This document shows, in pieces, positions 45,962 through 55,673 of a stretch of DNA of 64,000 bases. The notes beneath the pieces are model-generated. The model had not been told where the DNA came from. It searched no databases and saw nothing but the letters and a program-made list of their open reading frames with translations. Position 1 is the stretch's first letter. Each line of letters starts with the position of its first letter. The translations under genes and the position numbers were made by a program. The stretch comes from Neisseriaceae bacterium PsAf. GTDB taxonomy: Bacteria > Pseudomonadota > Gammaproteobacteria > Burkholderiales > Neisseriaceae. The stretch lies in NCBI GenBank assembly GCA_017114885.1, contig WNLJ01000031.1, positions 62,001-126,000 of the forward strand, read 5' to 3'.

Positions 45962-47041
45962 ATGTCTAAAAAACTACAACAAGAATTACAACCTTATAGA
46001 GAAAAAATTGATAACATTGATTCACAATTACTTGAATTAATGAATGAAAGAGCAAGAACAGCACAAAAAATCGGTGATATCAAAGGCACAGCAGCTGTCT
46101 ATAACCCAGAAAGAGAAGCAAGTGTACAAAACCGCCTAAGAAATAAAAATACAGGCCCCCTATCTGATGAATCTGTTGTTCGCTTATTTAGAGAAATAAT
46201 GAGTGAATGCTTAGCTCTAGAAAAACCTTTAAGTATTGCCTATTTGGGTCCAGAAGGTACTTTTACACAACAAGCTGCCATAAGACAATTTGGGCATGCA
46301 GCTAAAACCATAGCATGTCAATCCATTGACGAAGCTTTCCATTTAGTTGAAATAAAGCAAGCGGACTATTTAGTAGCGCCTGTAGAAAACTCTACAGAAG
46401 GTGCTGTGGGAAGAACTTTAGATTTGCTGATTTCAACTCCTTTATTAGTACATGGTGAAGTTACCTTGAGAATTCATCATCAACTATTATCCAAAGCTTC
46501 TCAATTAAAAGATATTCAAGAAGTTTTAGCTCATCCTCAAGCGTTGGCTCAATGCCATGAATGGTTGAACAAACACCTTAGTTTTGCTAAGAGAGTTCCT
46601 GTGAGTAGTAATGCCGAAGGTGCTAAATTAGCTCAAGAAGATCCTAGTATTGCATCAATCGCTTCTATTATTGCAGCAGAAATCTATCAATTAAATAATT
46701 TAGGAACCAATATCGAAAATGAAGCAACGAATAGTACTCGCTTCCTTGTATTAGGCCACCAAACAACACAATCAACAGGCAATGATAAAACATCCCTAAT
46801 CGTATCAGCACCTAACCAACCTGGTGCTGTTCATTACTTATTAGAACCTTTTTCACAACATAGAATCTCTATGTCTAAACTGGAAAGCCGTCCTTCTAAA
46901 GGCGGGCTGTGGGAGTATGTCTTCTTCATAGATATTGAAGGTCATGTTCAAGATGAAAATATTCAATTAGCCTTAAATGACCTGAAAAAACGAGCCTCTT
47001 TTGTTAAATGGATTGGCTCTTACCCGATTTCCCCATTGTAA
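45962..47041 (+). CDS. pheA: Bifunctional chorismate mutase / prephenate dehydratase (P-protein)
   Basis: This enzyme makes phenylpyruvate from chorismate for phenylalanine synthesis. It has 359 residues. The chorismate mutase domain of the AroQ type covers about 8-90 (IDNIDSQLLELMNERARTAQKIG). Prephenate dehydratase lies at about 95-270 (YLGPEGTFTQQAA, APVENSTEGAVGRTLDLL and the NSTRFLVLG motif). The ACT regulatory domain has the ESRPSKGGLWEYVFF motif that binds phenylalanine. GGATG lies upstream of the ATG. No phenylalanine leader peptide is evident. Confidence 0.96.
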   Translation: MSKKLQQELQPYREKIDNIDSQLLELMNERARTAQKIGDIKGTAAVYNPEREASVQNRLRNKNTGPLSDESVVRLFREIMSECLALEKPLSIAYLGPEGTFTQQAAIRQFGHAAKTIACQSIDEAFHLVEIKQADYLVAPVENSTEGAVGRTLDLLISTPLLVHGEVTLRIHHQLLSKASQLKDIQEVLAHPQALAQCHEWLNKHLSFAKRVPVSSNAEGAKLAQEDPSIASIASIIAAEIYQLNNLGTNIENEATNSTRFLVLGHQTTQSTGNDKTSLIVSAPNQPGAVHYLLEPFSQHRISMSKLESRPSKGGLWEYVFFIDIEGHVQDENIQLALNDLKKRASFVKWIGSYPISPL

Positions 47042-47151
47042 AGTTAAAAACAAAAGAGTAAACTTGCACTTAAGTGTGTACTTAATATATTATTTAATTT
47101 TGCAATAATATTTAGTTTTAAGTACTTGTCAATTAGAAAAAGGAGTTAGTT

Positions 47152-47625
47152 ATGAAGAAAGTTTTTGGTTTAAGTTTACTATTATTATTGTTCCCACTGG
47201 CATCTTGTGGTGACAAAAATAAGACTGACACTACCAGTCCAGCTGTAGAAGAAGGCACAATGGTAGAAGGTACTACTACTTATAATGATACCAATACCTA
47301 TAATGAAGAAAATTTAAATGAATCAGTTGGATATTCTGTACAGGATGCTAAGGAAACTACAAAAAGCAGCTGGGACAATACAACTACTACCTTGAAAGAA
47401 GATGCTCAAAACTTTAAAGAAGAAGTAGCAGCCAGTGCACAACAAGCAAAAGAAAATATTGACGCAACTAGTGAAGAAGTAAAAGCCAATGCTCAAGATG
47501 CCCAAAAAAACATTCAAGAATACGCTCAACAAGTTAATGAGGATGTAAAGGAATTCACTAAAAAGCAGGAAAAAAAATTAGAAGATACTTTTAATAAAAC
47601 CAAAGATGCTATTAAAGAGTTATAA
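47152..47625 (+). CDS. Helical LEA-like lipoprotein, hypothetical
   Basis: This is a lipoprotein of 157 residues with lipobox LASC and Cys19. A threonine/asparagine-rich linker (about 20-62) leads into a long amphipathic helix (about 65-157). That helix is built from imperfect 11-residue-like repeats rich in Ala, Lys, Glu, Asn and Gln (DAKETTKSSWDN, DAQNFKEEVAAS, QQAKENIDATSEE, DAQKNIQEYAQQ). The pattern resembles LEA-type or apolipoprotein-like helices that lie on membranes or become ordered on drying. Function is unknown. GGAG precedes the ATG, and a strong hairpin terminator closes this single-gene unit. Confidence 0.75.
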   Translation: MKKVFGLSLLLLLFPLASCGDKNKTDTTSPAVEEGTMVEGTTTYNDTNTYNEENLNESVGYSVQDAKETTKSSWDNTTTTLKEDAQNFKEEVAASAQQAKENIDATSEEVKANAQDAQKNIQEYAQQVNEDVKEFTKKQEKKLEDTFNKTKDAIKEL

Positions 47626-47692
47626 AAAAGAAACTAATACTACTGAACCGTTCAACAATGTTCAATAATTTAGTTTAAAAGCAGTTCATTTA

Positions 47693-47726
47693 AAGAATAG
47701 CTAGTTAGATAACTAGCTATTCTTTT
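47693..47726. terminator. Hairpin terminator after LEA-like lipoprotein gene
   Basis: The sequence aagaatagctagtta and its exact complement face each other across two bases, followed by four T. It lies about 65 bases after the lipoprotein stop codon. Confidence 0.7.
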
Positions 47727-47853
47727 ATGTTTTTGTCAAAAGACACATTATAAAAAAGTACTTTTTTAATAGCAATCCACTGTTTTAGTCTTATTATTTG
47801 TTATATTTGAACAGATAAACTACTATCTAAACATATTTATATAAGGAGTTGAA

Positions 47854-49641
47854 ATGAGTTATAAAGCACCTATTGATGATCTCAAATTCGCACTCAAAGT
47901 ACATGCAAATTTAGATGATTTATTAAGTATTCCTAAGTTTAATAAACTAGATCAGTATACTGTATCTGCAATATTAGAAGAATCGGCAAGATTTACTGAA
48001 GGTGTATGGGGTGAATCAAACCGTAAGGGCGATATTAATGGTGCTCAATTTAAAAATGGCACTTCTGAAAATGATGAAAGTCTTAAAGCGGCTTATGACG
48101 CATTTCGTGAAGCTGGATGGAACTCTTTACGCGTTCCTGAAGAATACGGTGGACAAGGTATTCCTACTGCTATTTCTTCCGCATGTGAAGAAATGTGGTA
48201 TGCAGGTAACGTGGCCTTATCCTTACTACCCCTACTAACTAATGGTGCAGTTGCTGCTATTAATGCTCATGCCTCGCAAGAATTAAAGGATAAATTTTTA
48301 CCTAAAATGTGTACGTCTACTTGGTCAGGGACTATGAACTTAACAGAACCCCAAGCCGGTTCAGATTTGGCACAAGTTGTAACTAAAGCAGTTCCTCTAG
48401 ATGATGGAACCTACGCCCTCACAGGCCAAAAAATATTTATTACTTGGGGAGAGCATGAATTTAATGAAAACATTATTCACTTAATCCTTGCTCGCTTACC
48501 CGATGCACCTGAAGGAACTAGAGGAATCTCTTTATTCATTGTCCCTAAGTTTTGGGTGAATGATGATGGTTCTCTCGGCGAACGTAATAAAGTTGAATTG
48601 GTATCTATTGAACATAAAATGGGTATTCATGGTAGCCCTACTTGCGTTTTACAATATAATGGTGCTAAAGGATATTTAGTGGGCAAACCTCATCACGGTT
48701 TAGCCTATATGTTTACCATGATGAATCATGCAAGACTGGGTGTAGGCATTGAGGGACATGCGATTGCTGAAGCGGCTTTTCAACACGCTAGAAACTATGC
48801 TAATGAAAGAGTTCAAGGTCGTGATATCACTTCAAAAGATAGAAAATCAGTAACAATCATACATCATCCTGATGTTAGAAGAATGTTGTTAGTCCAAAAA
48901 GCTATTTTAGAAGCGCAGCGTGCTCTTTATTTAGAAACTGGATTCTATTTAGATATGATTAGTCATCACCCAGACAAAGAAGAACGCGAAAAATCATTGA
49001 TGGTAGTGGAATTTATGATTCCAATTATCAAGGCTTATTTGACTGAGAATAGTGTTACCTTAACTAATTTAGCCATGCAAGTCTTTGGTGGTATGGGTTA
49101 CATTGAAGAAACTGGAGCTGCTCAATATGTCAGAGATGCTAGAATTACCCCTATTTATGAAGGCACAACTGGTATTCAAGCAATGGACAGCATCGGCCGT
49201 AAAACAGCTAAAAATGGAGGCCTGATTGCTCAAGAAATTTTGAAAAATAGTAAAACTTTACTTCCTTTGTTAATTAAAGCTGATGCTAAGAAATTAGCAG
49301 CGTTATTAGAAGAAGCTATTTTATTAGCTGAAGATGCTGTTAAATACATTGTGACATCCTATCAAGGAGGACAAATTGCTGAAGCCGCTGCTGGTTCAGT
49401 CGCTTATTTGATGCAAATGAGCACTACTTTAGGAGCTGTTGCTATGGCTAAAGCTTATTTAGCTGCCATTAATTCGTTAAATAACCCTAAAGAAGAAAGC
49501 TTATCTCCTGATTTTTATAAAAATAAATTAAAAACAGTCGAAGTTTATTTCCACTATATTTTACCTGACATTCATAAATACCACAGACAGTTAAAATCAG
49601 GTGGAGAAAGTATTATTAATATTCCAATTGAATCTATTTAA
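47854..49641 (+). CDS. Acyl-CoA dehydrogenase with C-terminal extension
   Basis: This is a flavin acyl-CoA dehydrogenase of 595 residues, of the longer class annotated with an acyl-CoA dehydrogenase C-terminal domain. Motifs are VPEEYGGQGIP, MNLTEPQAGSDLA for FAD and substrate binding, the central RLGVGIEGHAIAEAAFQHA and the catalytic glutamate in DARITPIYEGTTGIQAMDS. In many Betaproteobacteria such genes sit beside fadB and fadA; here the gene is some 40 kb away, as a single unit with its own terminator. It may act on substrates different from those of FadE, but the chain length cannot be told. Confidence 0.92.
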   Translation: MSYKAPIDDLKFALKVHANLDDLLSIPKFNKLDQYTVSAILEESARFTEGVWGESNRKGDINGAQFKNGTSENDESLKAAYDAFREAGWNSLRVPEEYGGQGIPTAISSACEEMWYAGNVALSLLPLLTNGAVAAINAHASQELKDKFLPKMCTSTWSGTMNLTEPQAGSDLAQVVTKAVPLDDGTYALTGQKIFITWGEHEFNENIIHLILARLPDAPEGTRGISLFIVPKFWVNDDGSLGERNKVELVSIEHKMGIHGSPTCVLQYNGAKGYLVGKPHHGLAYMFTMMNHARLGVGIEGHAIAEAAFQHARNYANERVQGRDITSKDRKSVTIIHHPDVRRMLLVQKAILEAQRALYLETGFYLDMISHHPDKEEREKSLMVVEFMIPIIKAYLTENSVTLTNLAMQVFGGMGYIEETGAAQYVRDARITPIYEGTTGIQAMDSIGRKTAKNGGLIAQEILKNSKTLLPLLIKADAKKLAALLEEAILLAEDAVKYIVTSYQGGQIAEAAAGSVAYLMQMSTTLGAVAMAKAYLAAINSLNNPKEESLSPDFYKNKLKTVEVYFHYILPDIHKYHRQLKSGGESIINIPIESI

Positions 49642-49651
49642 GTACTCAATG

Positions 49652-49685
49652 AAAACTCCTCTATTTCAAATAGAGGAGTTTTTTT
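49652..49685 (+). terminator. Intrinsic terminator after acyl-CoA dehydrogenase gene
   Basis: A perfect 14-bp stem (aaaactcctctatt with its complement) and a 3-base loop are followed by a T-run. It begins 10 bases after the stop codon. Confidence 0.9.
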
Positions 49686-49711
49686 ATTTCCAACATTAAT
49701 ATTATTAAAAT

Positions 49712-50611
49712 ATGAAAAAAGCAATTAATGGGGTATTTTTACTCAATAAAGCACATGATATTTCCAGTAATCATGCGCTACAACAAATCAAAAGACTCTT
49801 TAATGCCCAAAAAGCAGGACATACAGGGACCTTAGACCCCTTAGCTACTGGTTTGTTACCCATTTGTTTTGGAGAAGCAACCAAATTTGCACAATACCTT
49901 ATTGATGCCGATAAAACTTATTTAGCAACTTTAAAATTTGGACAAGCAACCACTACTGGTGATAAGGAAGGGGAAATTATCTTAACTTCTGATGTTGCAT
50001 TCTCAGAAAAAGATTTAAAACTTCACACCCAACAATTTATTGGTTGTATTCAACAAACACCTCCTATGTTTTCTGCACTGAAACACGATGGAATTCCTCT
50101 TTATCAATATGCAAGAAAAGGAATTAATATAGAAAGAAAAAGTAGAGAAATAGAGATATTTGCCATAGATATTGTTAATTTTGATTTCCCCTACGCTACT
50201 TTAAAAATACATTGTAGTAAAGGGACTTATATTAGAACTCTTGCTGAAGATTTGGCCAAATCCATGGATTCATTTGCTTATTTAGAAAACTTAGCACGAA
50301 TGAAAACCAATCATTTCGATATTAAAAATGCTTATCCTTTTAATGAAATTCAAAATTATTCAGAACCAGAGCTTGAATCATTACTTCTCCCGATTGACAC
50401 CTTAATTAGTCATTTTGATAAAATTAAACTAAATTCACTACAAGAAAAGCAAATAAAAAATGGGCAATTAGTGCAATATTCGTTAAATTATGAGATAATG
50501 ACAAGCCTGTCTTTGTACTCAATGGATGATGATTTTATTGGGCTGGGTGTGTATGATCCACAGCTGATGGCTATTAAAGCACTAAGGTTGATGAATACAA
50601 ACGCATCGTAA
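49712..50611 (+). CDS. truB: tRNA pseudouridine-55 synthase TruB
   Basis: TruB makes pseudouridine 55 in the T loop of tRNAs. It has 299 residues. The catalytic aspartate Asp42 is in [15 protein letters not shown]. Other conserved parts are [34 protein letters not shown] and [15 protein letters not shown]. It is followed by rpsO and pnp, the classic translation and RNA-turnover cluster. The terminator of the preceding gene lies 26 bases upstream, so its promoter must lie in or near that gap. Confidence 0.95.
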   Translation: MKKAINGVFLLNKAHDISSNHALQQIKRLFNAQKAGHTGTLDPLATGLLPICFGEATKFAQYLIDADKTYLATLKFGQATTTGDKEGEIILTSDVAFSEKDLKLHTQQFIGCIQQTPPMFSALKHDGIPLYQYARKGINIERKSREIEIFAIDIVNFDFPYATLKIHCSKGTYIRTLAEDLAKSMDSFAYLENLARMKTNHFDIKNAYPFNEIQNYSEPELESLLLPIDTLISHFDKIKLNSLQEKQIKNGQLVQYSLNYEIMTSLSLYSMDDDFIGLGVYDPQLMAIKALRLMNTNAS

Positions 50612-50659
50612 AGACAGAATTGGGAGTATATTGTGGTATCAAGCTATCATATACTTGTC

Positions 50660-50682
50660 GAGCTTCGGGCTCTTATTTTTTT
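50660..50682 (+). promoter_or_regulatory. Small hairpin with U-run in rpsO leader
   Basis: The short stem gagc/gctc with loop ttcgg is followed by ttattttttt and ends 11 bases before the rpsO start. It resembles a weak terminator or attenuator. Because S15 autoregulates its own mRNA in several bacteria, it could be part of such a control element. The stem is only four pairs. Confidence 0.4.
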
Positions 50683-50693
50683 GGAGTAAATAT

Positions 50694-50963
50694 ATGGCTT
50701 TAACAACAGAACAAAAACAAGATATTATTAAACAATTTCAAAGAAAAGAAGGCGATACAGGATCTAGTGAAGTACAAATTGCTTTACTAACATTCCGTAT
50801 CAATGACTTAACAGAACATTTCAAAACCAATAAAAAAGACCATCACAGTCGTAGAGGTTTGTTAAAAATGGTAAGTAAACGCAGACGTCTTTTAACTTAT
50901 ATTAGGGAGACTGATCTTAATCTTTACCGTGAAGTCATCACCAAACTAGGTTTGCGTAAATAA
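50694..50963 (+). CDS. rpsO: 30S ribosomal protein S15
   Basis: S15 is an early 16S rRNA-binding protein of the small subunit. It has 89 residues, the standard length. Motifs are [36 protein letters not shown] and KRRRLLTYI. The ATG at 50694 is preceded by TTGGAG. The frame runs further upstream, but that part is the leader. It lies between truB and pnp. Confidence 0.98.
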   Translation: MALTTEQKQDIIKQFQRKEGDTGSSEVQIALLTFRINDLTEHFKTNKKDHHSRRGLLKMVSKRRRLLTYIRETDLNLYREVITKLGLRK

Positions 50964-50977
50964 TATTCATTTAGAAG

Positions 50978-51007
50978 TCGCAATTAATTTTTTAATTGCG
51001 ATTTTTT
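50978..51007 (+). terminator. Intrinsic terminator between rpsO and pnp
   Basis: The arms tcgcaattaa and ttaattgcga surround a short T loop and are followed by six T. It begins 15 bases after the rpsO stop codon, so pnp probably has some independent transcription. Confidence 0.85.
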
Positions 51008-51117
51008 ATTCAACTGAGGTAATCGTCTAACTGAAACTCTACTTTAATAAACATTGCTATATAAGTGTTTATTAATAGGGTTTTAGTCGAAACCCTCACA
51101 AATATTCAAGGAAAATT

Positions 51118-53244
51118 ATGTTTAACAAAGTAACAAAATCATTTCAATACGGACAACATACCGTTACATTAGAAACAGGAGAAATTGCAAGACAAGCTTC
51201 TGGAGCTGTCAAAATTTCTATGGGAGATACAGTTGTTTTAGTGACTGTGGTTGCCAATAAAGACATTAAACAAGGACAAGATTTTTTCCCTTTAACCGTT
51301 GATTATTTTGAAAGAACGTATGCTGCTGGAAAAATACCAGGCGGTTTCTTTAAACGAGAAGGAAAACAAAGTGAAAAAGAAATCTTAACAAGCCGTTTAA
51401 TCGATCGTCCTATTCGTCCCCTATTCCCATCTGCCTTTTACCATGATATTCAAATTGTAGCCATGGTTCTTTCTTCTGATCCAGAAATTGATTCAGATAT
51501 TCCTGCTATTTTAGGAGCTTCTGCGGCTTTAACTTTATCAGGCGTTCCTTTCGCAGGTCCGATTGGTGCTGCACGTGTGGGCTATTTAAATGGAGAATAT
51601 ATTTTAAACCCAACCCATTCTCAATTAGAGGATTCTAATTTAGACCTAGTGGTTGCAGGGACAAAGAAAGCTGTACTCATGGTGGAATCTGAAGCCAATG
51701 AACTACCAGAAGATGTAATGCTCGGTTCAGTTGTCTATGGACATGAAGAAATGCAAAAAGCCATTCAAGCTATTACTGAATTTGCTGATGAAGTCAATCC
51801 AGTTCTTTGGGATTGGAAAGAACCAGAACCTAATCTCGAACTTATTCAAAAAGTGAAAGAAATTGCTGAAGATGAAATCAAACAAGCCTTTAAGATAAAG
51901 GAAAAGCAAGATCGCTCAGCCAAATTAAATGAAACATGGCAAAAAATAGAAACTGCTTTAATTACTGAAGAAACAGATACCTTACAACAAAATGAAATTA
52001 AATCAATTTTCAAACAAATTGAATCTGAAGTTGTTAGAGGTCAAATTTTAGCAGGAGAACCTCGTATTGATGGTAGAGATACCAGAACCGTAAGACCTAT
52101 CAATATTCAAACCAATATTCTACCAAGAACTCATGGTTCTGCTTTATTCACACGTGGTGAAACACAAGCGATTGTAGTCACTACTTTGGGCACACAAAGA
52201 GATGAGCAAACCATTGATTCATTGAGCGGAGAATATTCTGATAGATTTATGTTGCATTATAATTTCCCTCCTTATTCTACTGGAGAAGTCGGTAGAATTG
52301 GTGTACCTAAAAGACGTGAAATAGGACATGGTCGTTTGGCTAAAAGAGCATTAGTAGCCGTATTACCTAAACAAGAAGATTTTAACTACACTATTCGCGT
52401 TGTCTCTGAAATTACTGAATCAAACGGTTCAAGCTCTATGGCATCTGTGTGTGGTGGCTGTTTGTCAATGCTTTCTGCTGGTGTCCCACTGAAAAGACAT
52501 GTAGCAGGTATTGCAATGGGCTTAATACTAGAAGAAAATAAATTTGCAGTCCTTACTGATATCTTGGGTGATGAAGATCATCTGGGCGATATGGACTTTA
52601 AAGTAGCTGGAAGTTCAAAAGGTGTGACTGCACTGCAGATGGATATTAAAATTCAAGGCATTACTAAAGAAATTATGCAAATTGCATTGGAACAAGCCAA
52701 AGAAGGCCGCATGCATATTCTAAATTTAATGCAAGAGGCTATTGGTGGAGAACAAAACTTATCTGAATATGCCCCAAGACTATACAGCATGCAAATTAAT
52801 ACCGATAAAATTAGAGATGTTATTGGTAAAGGTGGAGAAACCATTAGAGGAATTATTAAAGACACCAATACAGAAATTAATATTTCTGATGATGGTCTTA
52901 TTGTTATTGCCGCCAGTACACAAGAAGAAGCAGATGCTGCCAAAGATCGCATCGAAGAATTGACTGCAGAAGTTGAAATTAATCAAGTTTATGATGGTAA
53001 AGTAGTTAAGGTACTGGATAATAATGTCGGTGCTATTGTATCAATTTTACCTGGAAAAGATGGATTAGTTCATGTCAGTCAAATTGCTCATGAACGTGTT
53101 AAGAATGTTAGTGATTATTTGAAATTGAATGATGAAGTTAAAGTAAAAGTTCTGGATATGGATGATAGAGGTAGAATTAAACTTTCTATTAAGGCACTTT
53201 TACCTAAACCAGAAGAAATAGACAATAGAAAAGAAAAAATGTAG
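51118..53244 (+). CDS. pnp: Polynucleotide phosphorylase
   Basis: PNPase is the phosphorolytic 3'-5' exoribonuclease of RNA turnover and the degradosome. It has 708 residues (711 in E. coli). Two RNase PH domains are present, the second with [20 protein letters not shown] and the active-site region [22 protein letters not shown] domain ([12 protein letters not shown], about 565) and an S1 domain ([19 protein letters not shown], about 640-700) follow. It lies 154 bases after rpsO, with a terminator in between. A small orphan gene follows 13 bases downstream. Confidence 0.97.
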   Translation: MFNKVTKSFQYGQHTVTLETGEIARQASGAVKISMGDTVVLVTVVANKDIKQGQDFFPLTVDYFERTYAAGKIPGGFFKREGKQSEKEILTSRLIDRPIRPLFPSAFYHDIQIVAMVLSSDPEIDSDIPAILGASAALTLSGVPFAGPIGAARVGYLNGEYILNPTHSQLEDSNLDLVVAGTKKAVLMVESEANELPEDVMLGSVVYGHEEMQKAIQAITEFADEVNPVLWDWKEPEPNLELIQKVKEIAEDEIKQAFKIKEKQDRSAKLNETWQKIETALITEETDTLQQNEIKSIFKQIESEVVRGQILAGEPRIDGRDTRTVRPINIQTNILPRTHGSALFTRGETQAIVVTTLGTQRDEQTIDSLSGEYSDRFMLHYNFPPYSTGEVGRIGVPKRREIGHGRLAKRALVAVLPKQEDFNYTIRVVSEITESNGSSSMASVCGGCLSMLSAGVPLKRHVAGIAMGLILEENKFAVLTDILGDEDHLGDMDFKVAGSSKGVTALQMDIKIQGITKEIMQIALEQAKEGRMHILNLMQEAIGGEQNLSEYAPRLYSMQINTDKIRDVIGKGGETIRGIIKDTNTEINISDDGLIVIAASTQEEADAAKDRIEELTAEVEINQVYDGKVVKVLDNNVGAIVSILPGKDGLVHVSQIAHERVKNVSDYLKLNDEVKVKVLDMDDRGRIKLSIKALLPKPEEIDNRKEKM

Positions 53245-53257
53245 GACAGGAGTTAAA

Positions 53258-53779
53258 ATGACTTTTGAAAATTGTATGAGTTTTTTTACTATGATAGGAA
53301 CTGTAGCGGTTCCTATCATTTTATTATTTTGGGCTCCTAAAATTAATAATAAATACAATCGAGTAAATAAAAATTTAACCCTTGAGTCTATTCAAGAGGA
53401 TACGCGAAAACATATTGAAATGTTAATAAATAAAATAGAAAAACAAAAAGAATTTTACAATAAAAAAGGATATAAAGTTGTTATTAGTAATAATAAACCT
53501 ATTTTAAATGCTTCAACACATTTTATAACAGAATTAGAAATAATATTAAAATCTTATAATGATGTCATGAAAGATAATGGAAAAGATAATATTACTACAA
53601 CAATTAAAAGTTATAGTGCAGCCAAAAAAATAGAAAATATGAGAAAATGGCAAGATGTACAAAGGGAAGAATGGTTAGAAAGCACGAGCGAAACCAGACT
53701 AACACAAGTAGTTGCTTATAAATACTTTGAAGACATGGCAAAAGAGATTTTAGACATAAAAATGGAATTGTTAAATTAG
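53258..53779 (+). CDS. Single-span membrane protein, orphan
   Basis: I do not recognise this protein of 173 residues. One hydrophobic segment (about 8-26, MIGTVAVPIILLFWAP) follows a short N-terminus. The rest is polar, lysine-, asparagine- and glutamate-rich and mostly helical, so it probably faces the cytoplasm. Codon use is even more AT-rich than in neighbouring pnp, which may point to later acquisition. It starts 13 bases after pnp with AGGAG before its ATG, so it should be expressed from the pnp transcript. No catalytic motif is visible. Confidence 0.65.
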   Translation: MTFENCMSFFTMIGTVAVPIILLFWAPKINNKYNRVNKNLTLESIQEDTRKHIEMLINKIEKQKEFYNKKGYKVVISNNKPILNASTHFITELEIILKSYNDVMKDNGKDNITTTIKSYSAAKKIENMRKWQDVQREEWLESTSETRLTQVVAYKYFEDMAKEILDIKMELLN

Positions 53780-53841
53780 CTCATAATTTTTCCTTTTAAT
53801 AGAAAATTTTTATACCAAAGTATTAACAGATTAGTGTTAAG

Positions 53842-54728
53842 TTAATGACGATTTTCTTCTAGCACGTCAAATTCAAAAATTTCGTTGACATCCTCCGCAT
53901 CAAATACATAGTTTTTTCCACAAAAACCACAATTAAACTGAATACTTCCCTGTTCTAAGAGAATGTCCTTTACTTCTTCTTCTCCCAATAAAAGTAACAT
54001 TTTTTCTGTTTTTTCTTGAGAGCACTGGCACATAAATTCATATGATTCTGAATCATATATAGTTATATCAAATTCATGAAATAAACGATGCAAGATTTCT
54101 TCTAAAGATAATTTTGATAACTCTTCATCTTTTAACGTTTCTGCTAATAATTTAATCGTACCCCACGCTTGTGTATTTTTTCATTATTATCACTAGGTAG
54201 TTTTTGTAATAATAAACCATGTATTTCATTATCCGTCGTTGAAAATTTAAAAAAAGTATCTAATTGTTCGGATTGTCGCATATAGTTCATTAAAATTTGT
54301 GCAATATCACTGCCCTCCAAAGGGACAATACCCTGCCACATTTCACCATTTTCTGGTTGTACTGTCGCGACAAATATAGCATCATCACCTAGTAAATCTT
54401 GTAAGCTTATATTATCATCGATTTCCGTCATTTGATTAAATTCAGCAGTTGCTCGACAAGTCTGATAAGAAGTGGATTCTGCAACCAGTAATTTTAAATC
54501 ACCTTTCCCTTGAATTTGTAAGATCAGCTGTCCATTAAACTTAATAGTGCTAGACAACAAAACAGAAGCTGCGAGAAGTTGAGCTAATAAATCTTGTATA
54601 TTTTTAGGATAATCTTTCAAGGAAATTATATGTTGGAAAGTTTCAGATAAATTAACATAAACACCCCTTACTGGGAGGTTATTAAAGATAAAACGTTTTC
54701 TAAAATCAGTTATATTACTATTATTCAT
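53842..54728 (-). pseudogene. hslO: Redox chaperone Hsp33, frameshifted
   Basis: Hsp33 is a holdase chaperone activated by oxidation. The N-terminal 194 codons (from 54728) carry the core domain (VRGVYVNLSETFQHI, QLLAASVLLSSTIKFNGQ, LVAESTSYQTCRATAEFN). The C-terminal part lies in another frame and holds the redox zinc switch CQCSQEK and CGFCG. The frames meet at a run of six A on the coding strand (forward T-run 54176-54181). With seven A the reading becomes EKNTQAWGTIKLLAETLKDEE and the whole is 295 residues, the normal Hsp33 size. All key cysteines are intact. The cause could be a recent inactivating deletion, homopolymer slippage or a sequencing error. Confidence 0.85.
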
Positions 54729-54751
54729 TTACATGCAATCTATAATTATAT

Positions 54752-54779
54752 TGGAAAAGTGTTAAATTAAACTATAATA
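54752..54779 (+). promoter_or_regulatory. Promoter of yafJ
   Basis: TTGGAA (54752-54757) and a perfect TATAAT (54774-54779) are spaced by 16 bases, about 40 bases before the ATG of the glutamine amidotransferase gene. Confidence 0.6.
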
Positions 54780-54818
54780 ACACTTATTGCAATATTGTAA
54801 ATTTATGTGAGGTTTTAA

Positions 54819-55661
54819 ATGTGCCAATTATTGGGAATGAATTGCAATACCCCTACGGATATTGTATTTTCTTTTCAGGGTTTTAGACAAAGAGGCGGTC
54901 TAACAGATGTACATACCGATGGTTTTGGTATCGCTTTTTTCGAAGGAAAAGGAGTGCGCTTGTTTCATGACAACCATGCTTGCTCAACTTCTCCAATCGC
55001 GGAACTCATTAAAGACTATCCTATTCGTTCTCTTAATGTCATTTCACACATTAGAAAAGCAACCCAAGGGAAAAATTCTTTAGTCAATACACATCCCTTT
55101 ACCAGAGAAATATGGGGAGAATACTGGGTATTTGCTCATAATGGACAAATCAAAAACTTTGAATACCAGCATGGTGACTATTTTAATCCTGTAGGCGATT
55201 CTGATTCAGAACAAATTTTTTGTTATTTTTTAGAAACGTTAAAACAGCGTTTTGGCAGTCAGGAACCTTCTAAAGAAGAAATTTTTAATGTTATCCATGA
55301 ATTAACTGAAAACATTAGAGAAAAAGGATTGCTTAATTATTTAATATCTAATGGCGACTGGATGATTGCCTATTGTGATAGTTTATTGTTTTATAAAATC
55401 CGTCAATCACCTTTTGGTGAGGCGCAACTTCTGGATGAAGATGTTAAAGTAGATTTTTCCAAAGTAACAACGCCCAATGATAAAGTAGCCGTAATAGCAA
55501 CTTTACCATTGACTGCCAATGAAGAGTGGAAACAACTGGCTAAAAACGAATTGGTTATGTTTCAAAATGGCGAAATTATACTACGCAAGACACCAACTTC
55601 CCCCTACTACTACACTATTGAAGAGGGAAGAAGGCTTGCACAATCATACTCTGTTGCTTAA
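54819..55661 (+). CDS. yafJ: Class II glutamine amidotransferase, YafJ family
   Basis: This stand-alone class II (Ntn) glutamine amidotransferase domain has 280 residues, with the nucleophile Cys2 exposed after removal of Met1 (MCQLLGMNCNTP). Family landmarks are FRQRGGLTDVHTDGFGIAFFEG, VISHIRKATQGKNSLVNTHPF, WVFAHNGQI and the PVGDSDSEQIFCYFLE region. YafJ-type proteins share their fold with EgtC, but their partner and substrate are unknown. It is divergent from hslO, and GAGG precedes the ATG. Confidence 0.92.
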   Translation: MCQLLGMNCNTPTDIVFSFQGFRQRGGLTDVHTDGFGIAFFEGKGVRLFHDNHACSTSPIAELIKDYPIRSLNVISHIRKATQGKNSLVNTHPFTREIWGEYWVFAHNGQIKNFEYQHGDYFNPVGDSDSEQIFCYFLETLKQRFGSQEPSKEEIFNVIHELTENIREKGLLNYLISNGDWMIAYCDSLLFYKIRQSPFGEAQLLDEDVKVDFSKVTTPNDKVAVIATLPLTANEEWKQLAKNELVMFQNGEIILRKTPTSPYYYTIEEGRRLAQSYSVA

Positions 55662-55673
55662 ATCAATTAACTA

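Noticed and set aside
50631-50693. N-terminal extension of S15
   Set aside because: S15 has a fixed length of 89 residues starting at 50694; the upstream frame contains the hairpin and Shine-Dalgarno of the rpsO leader.
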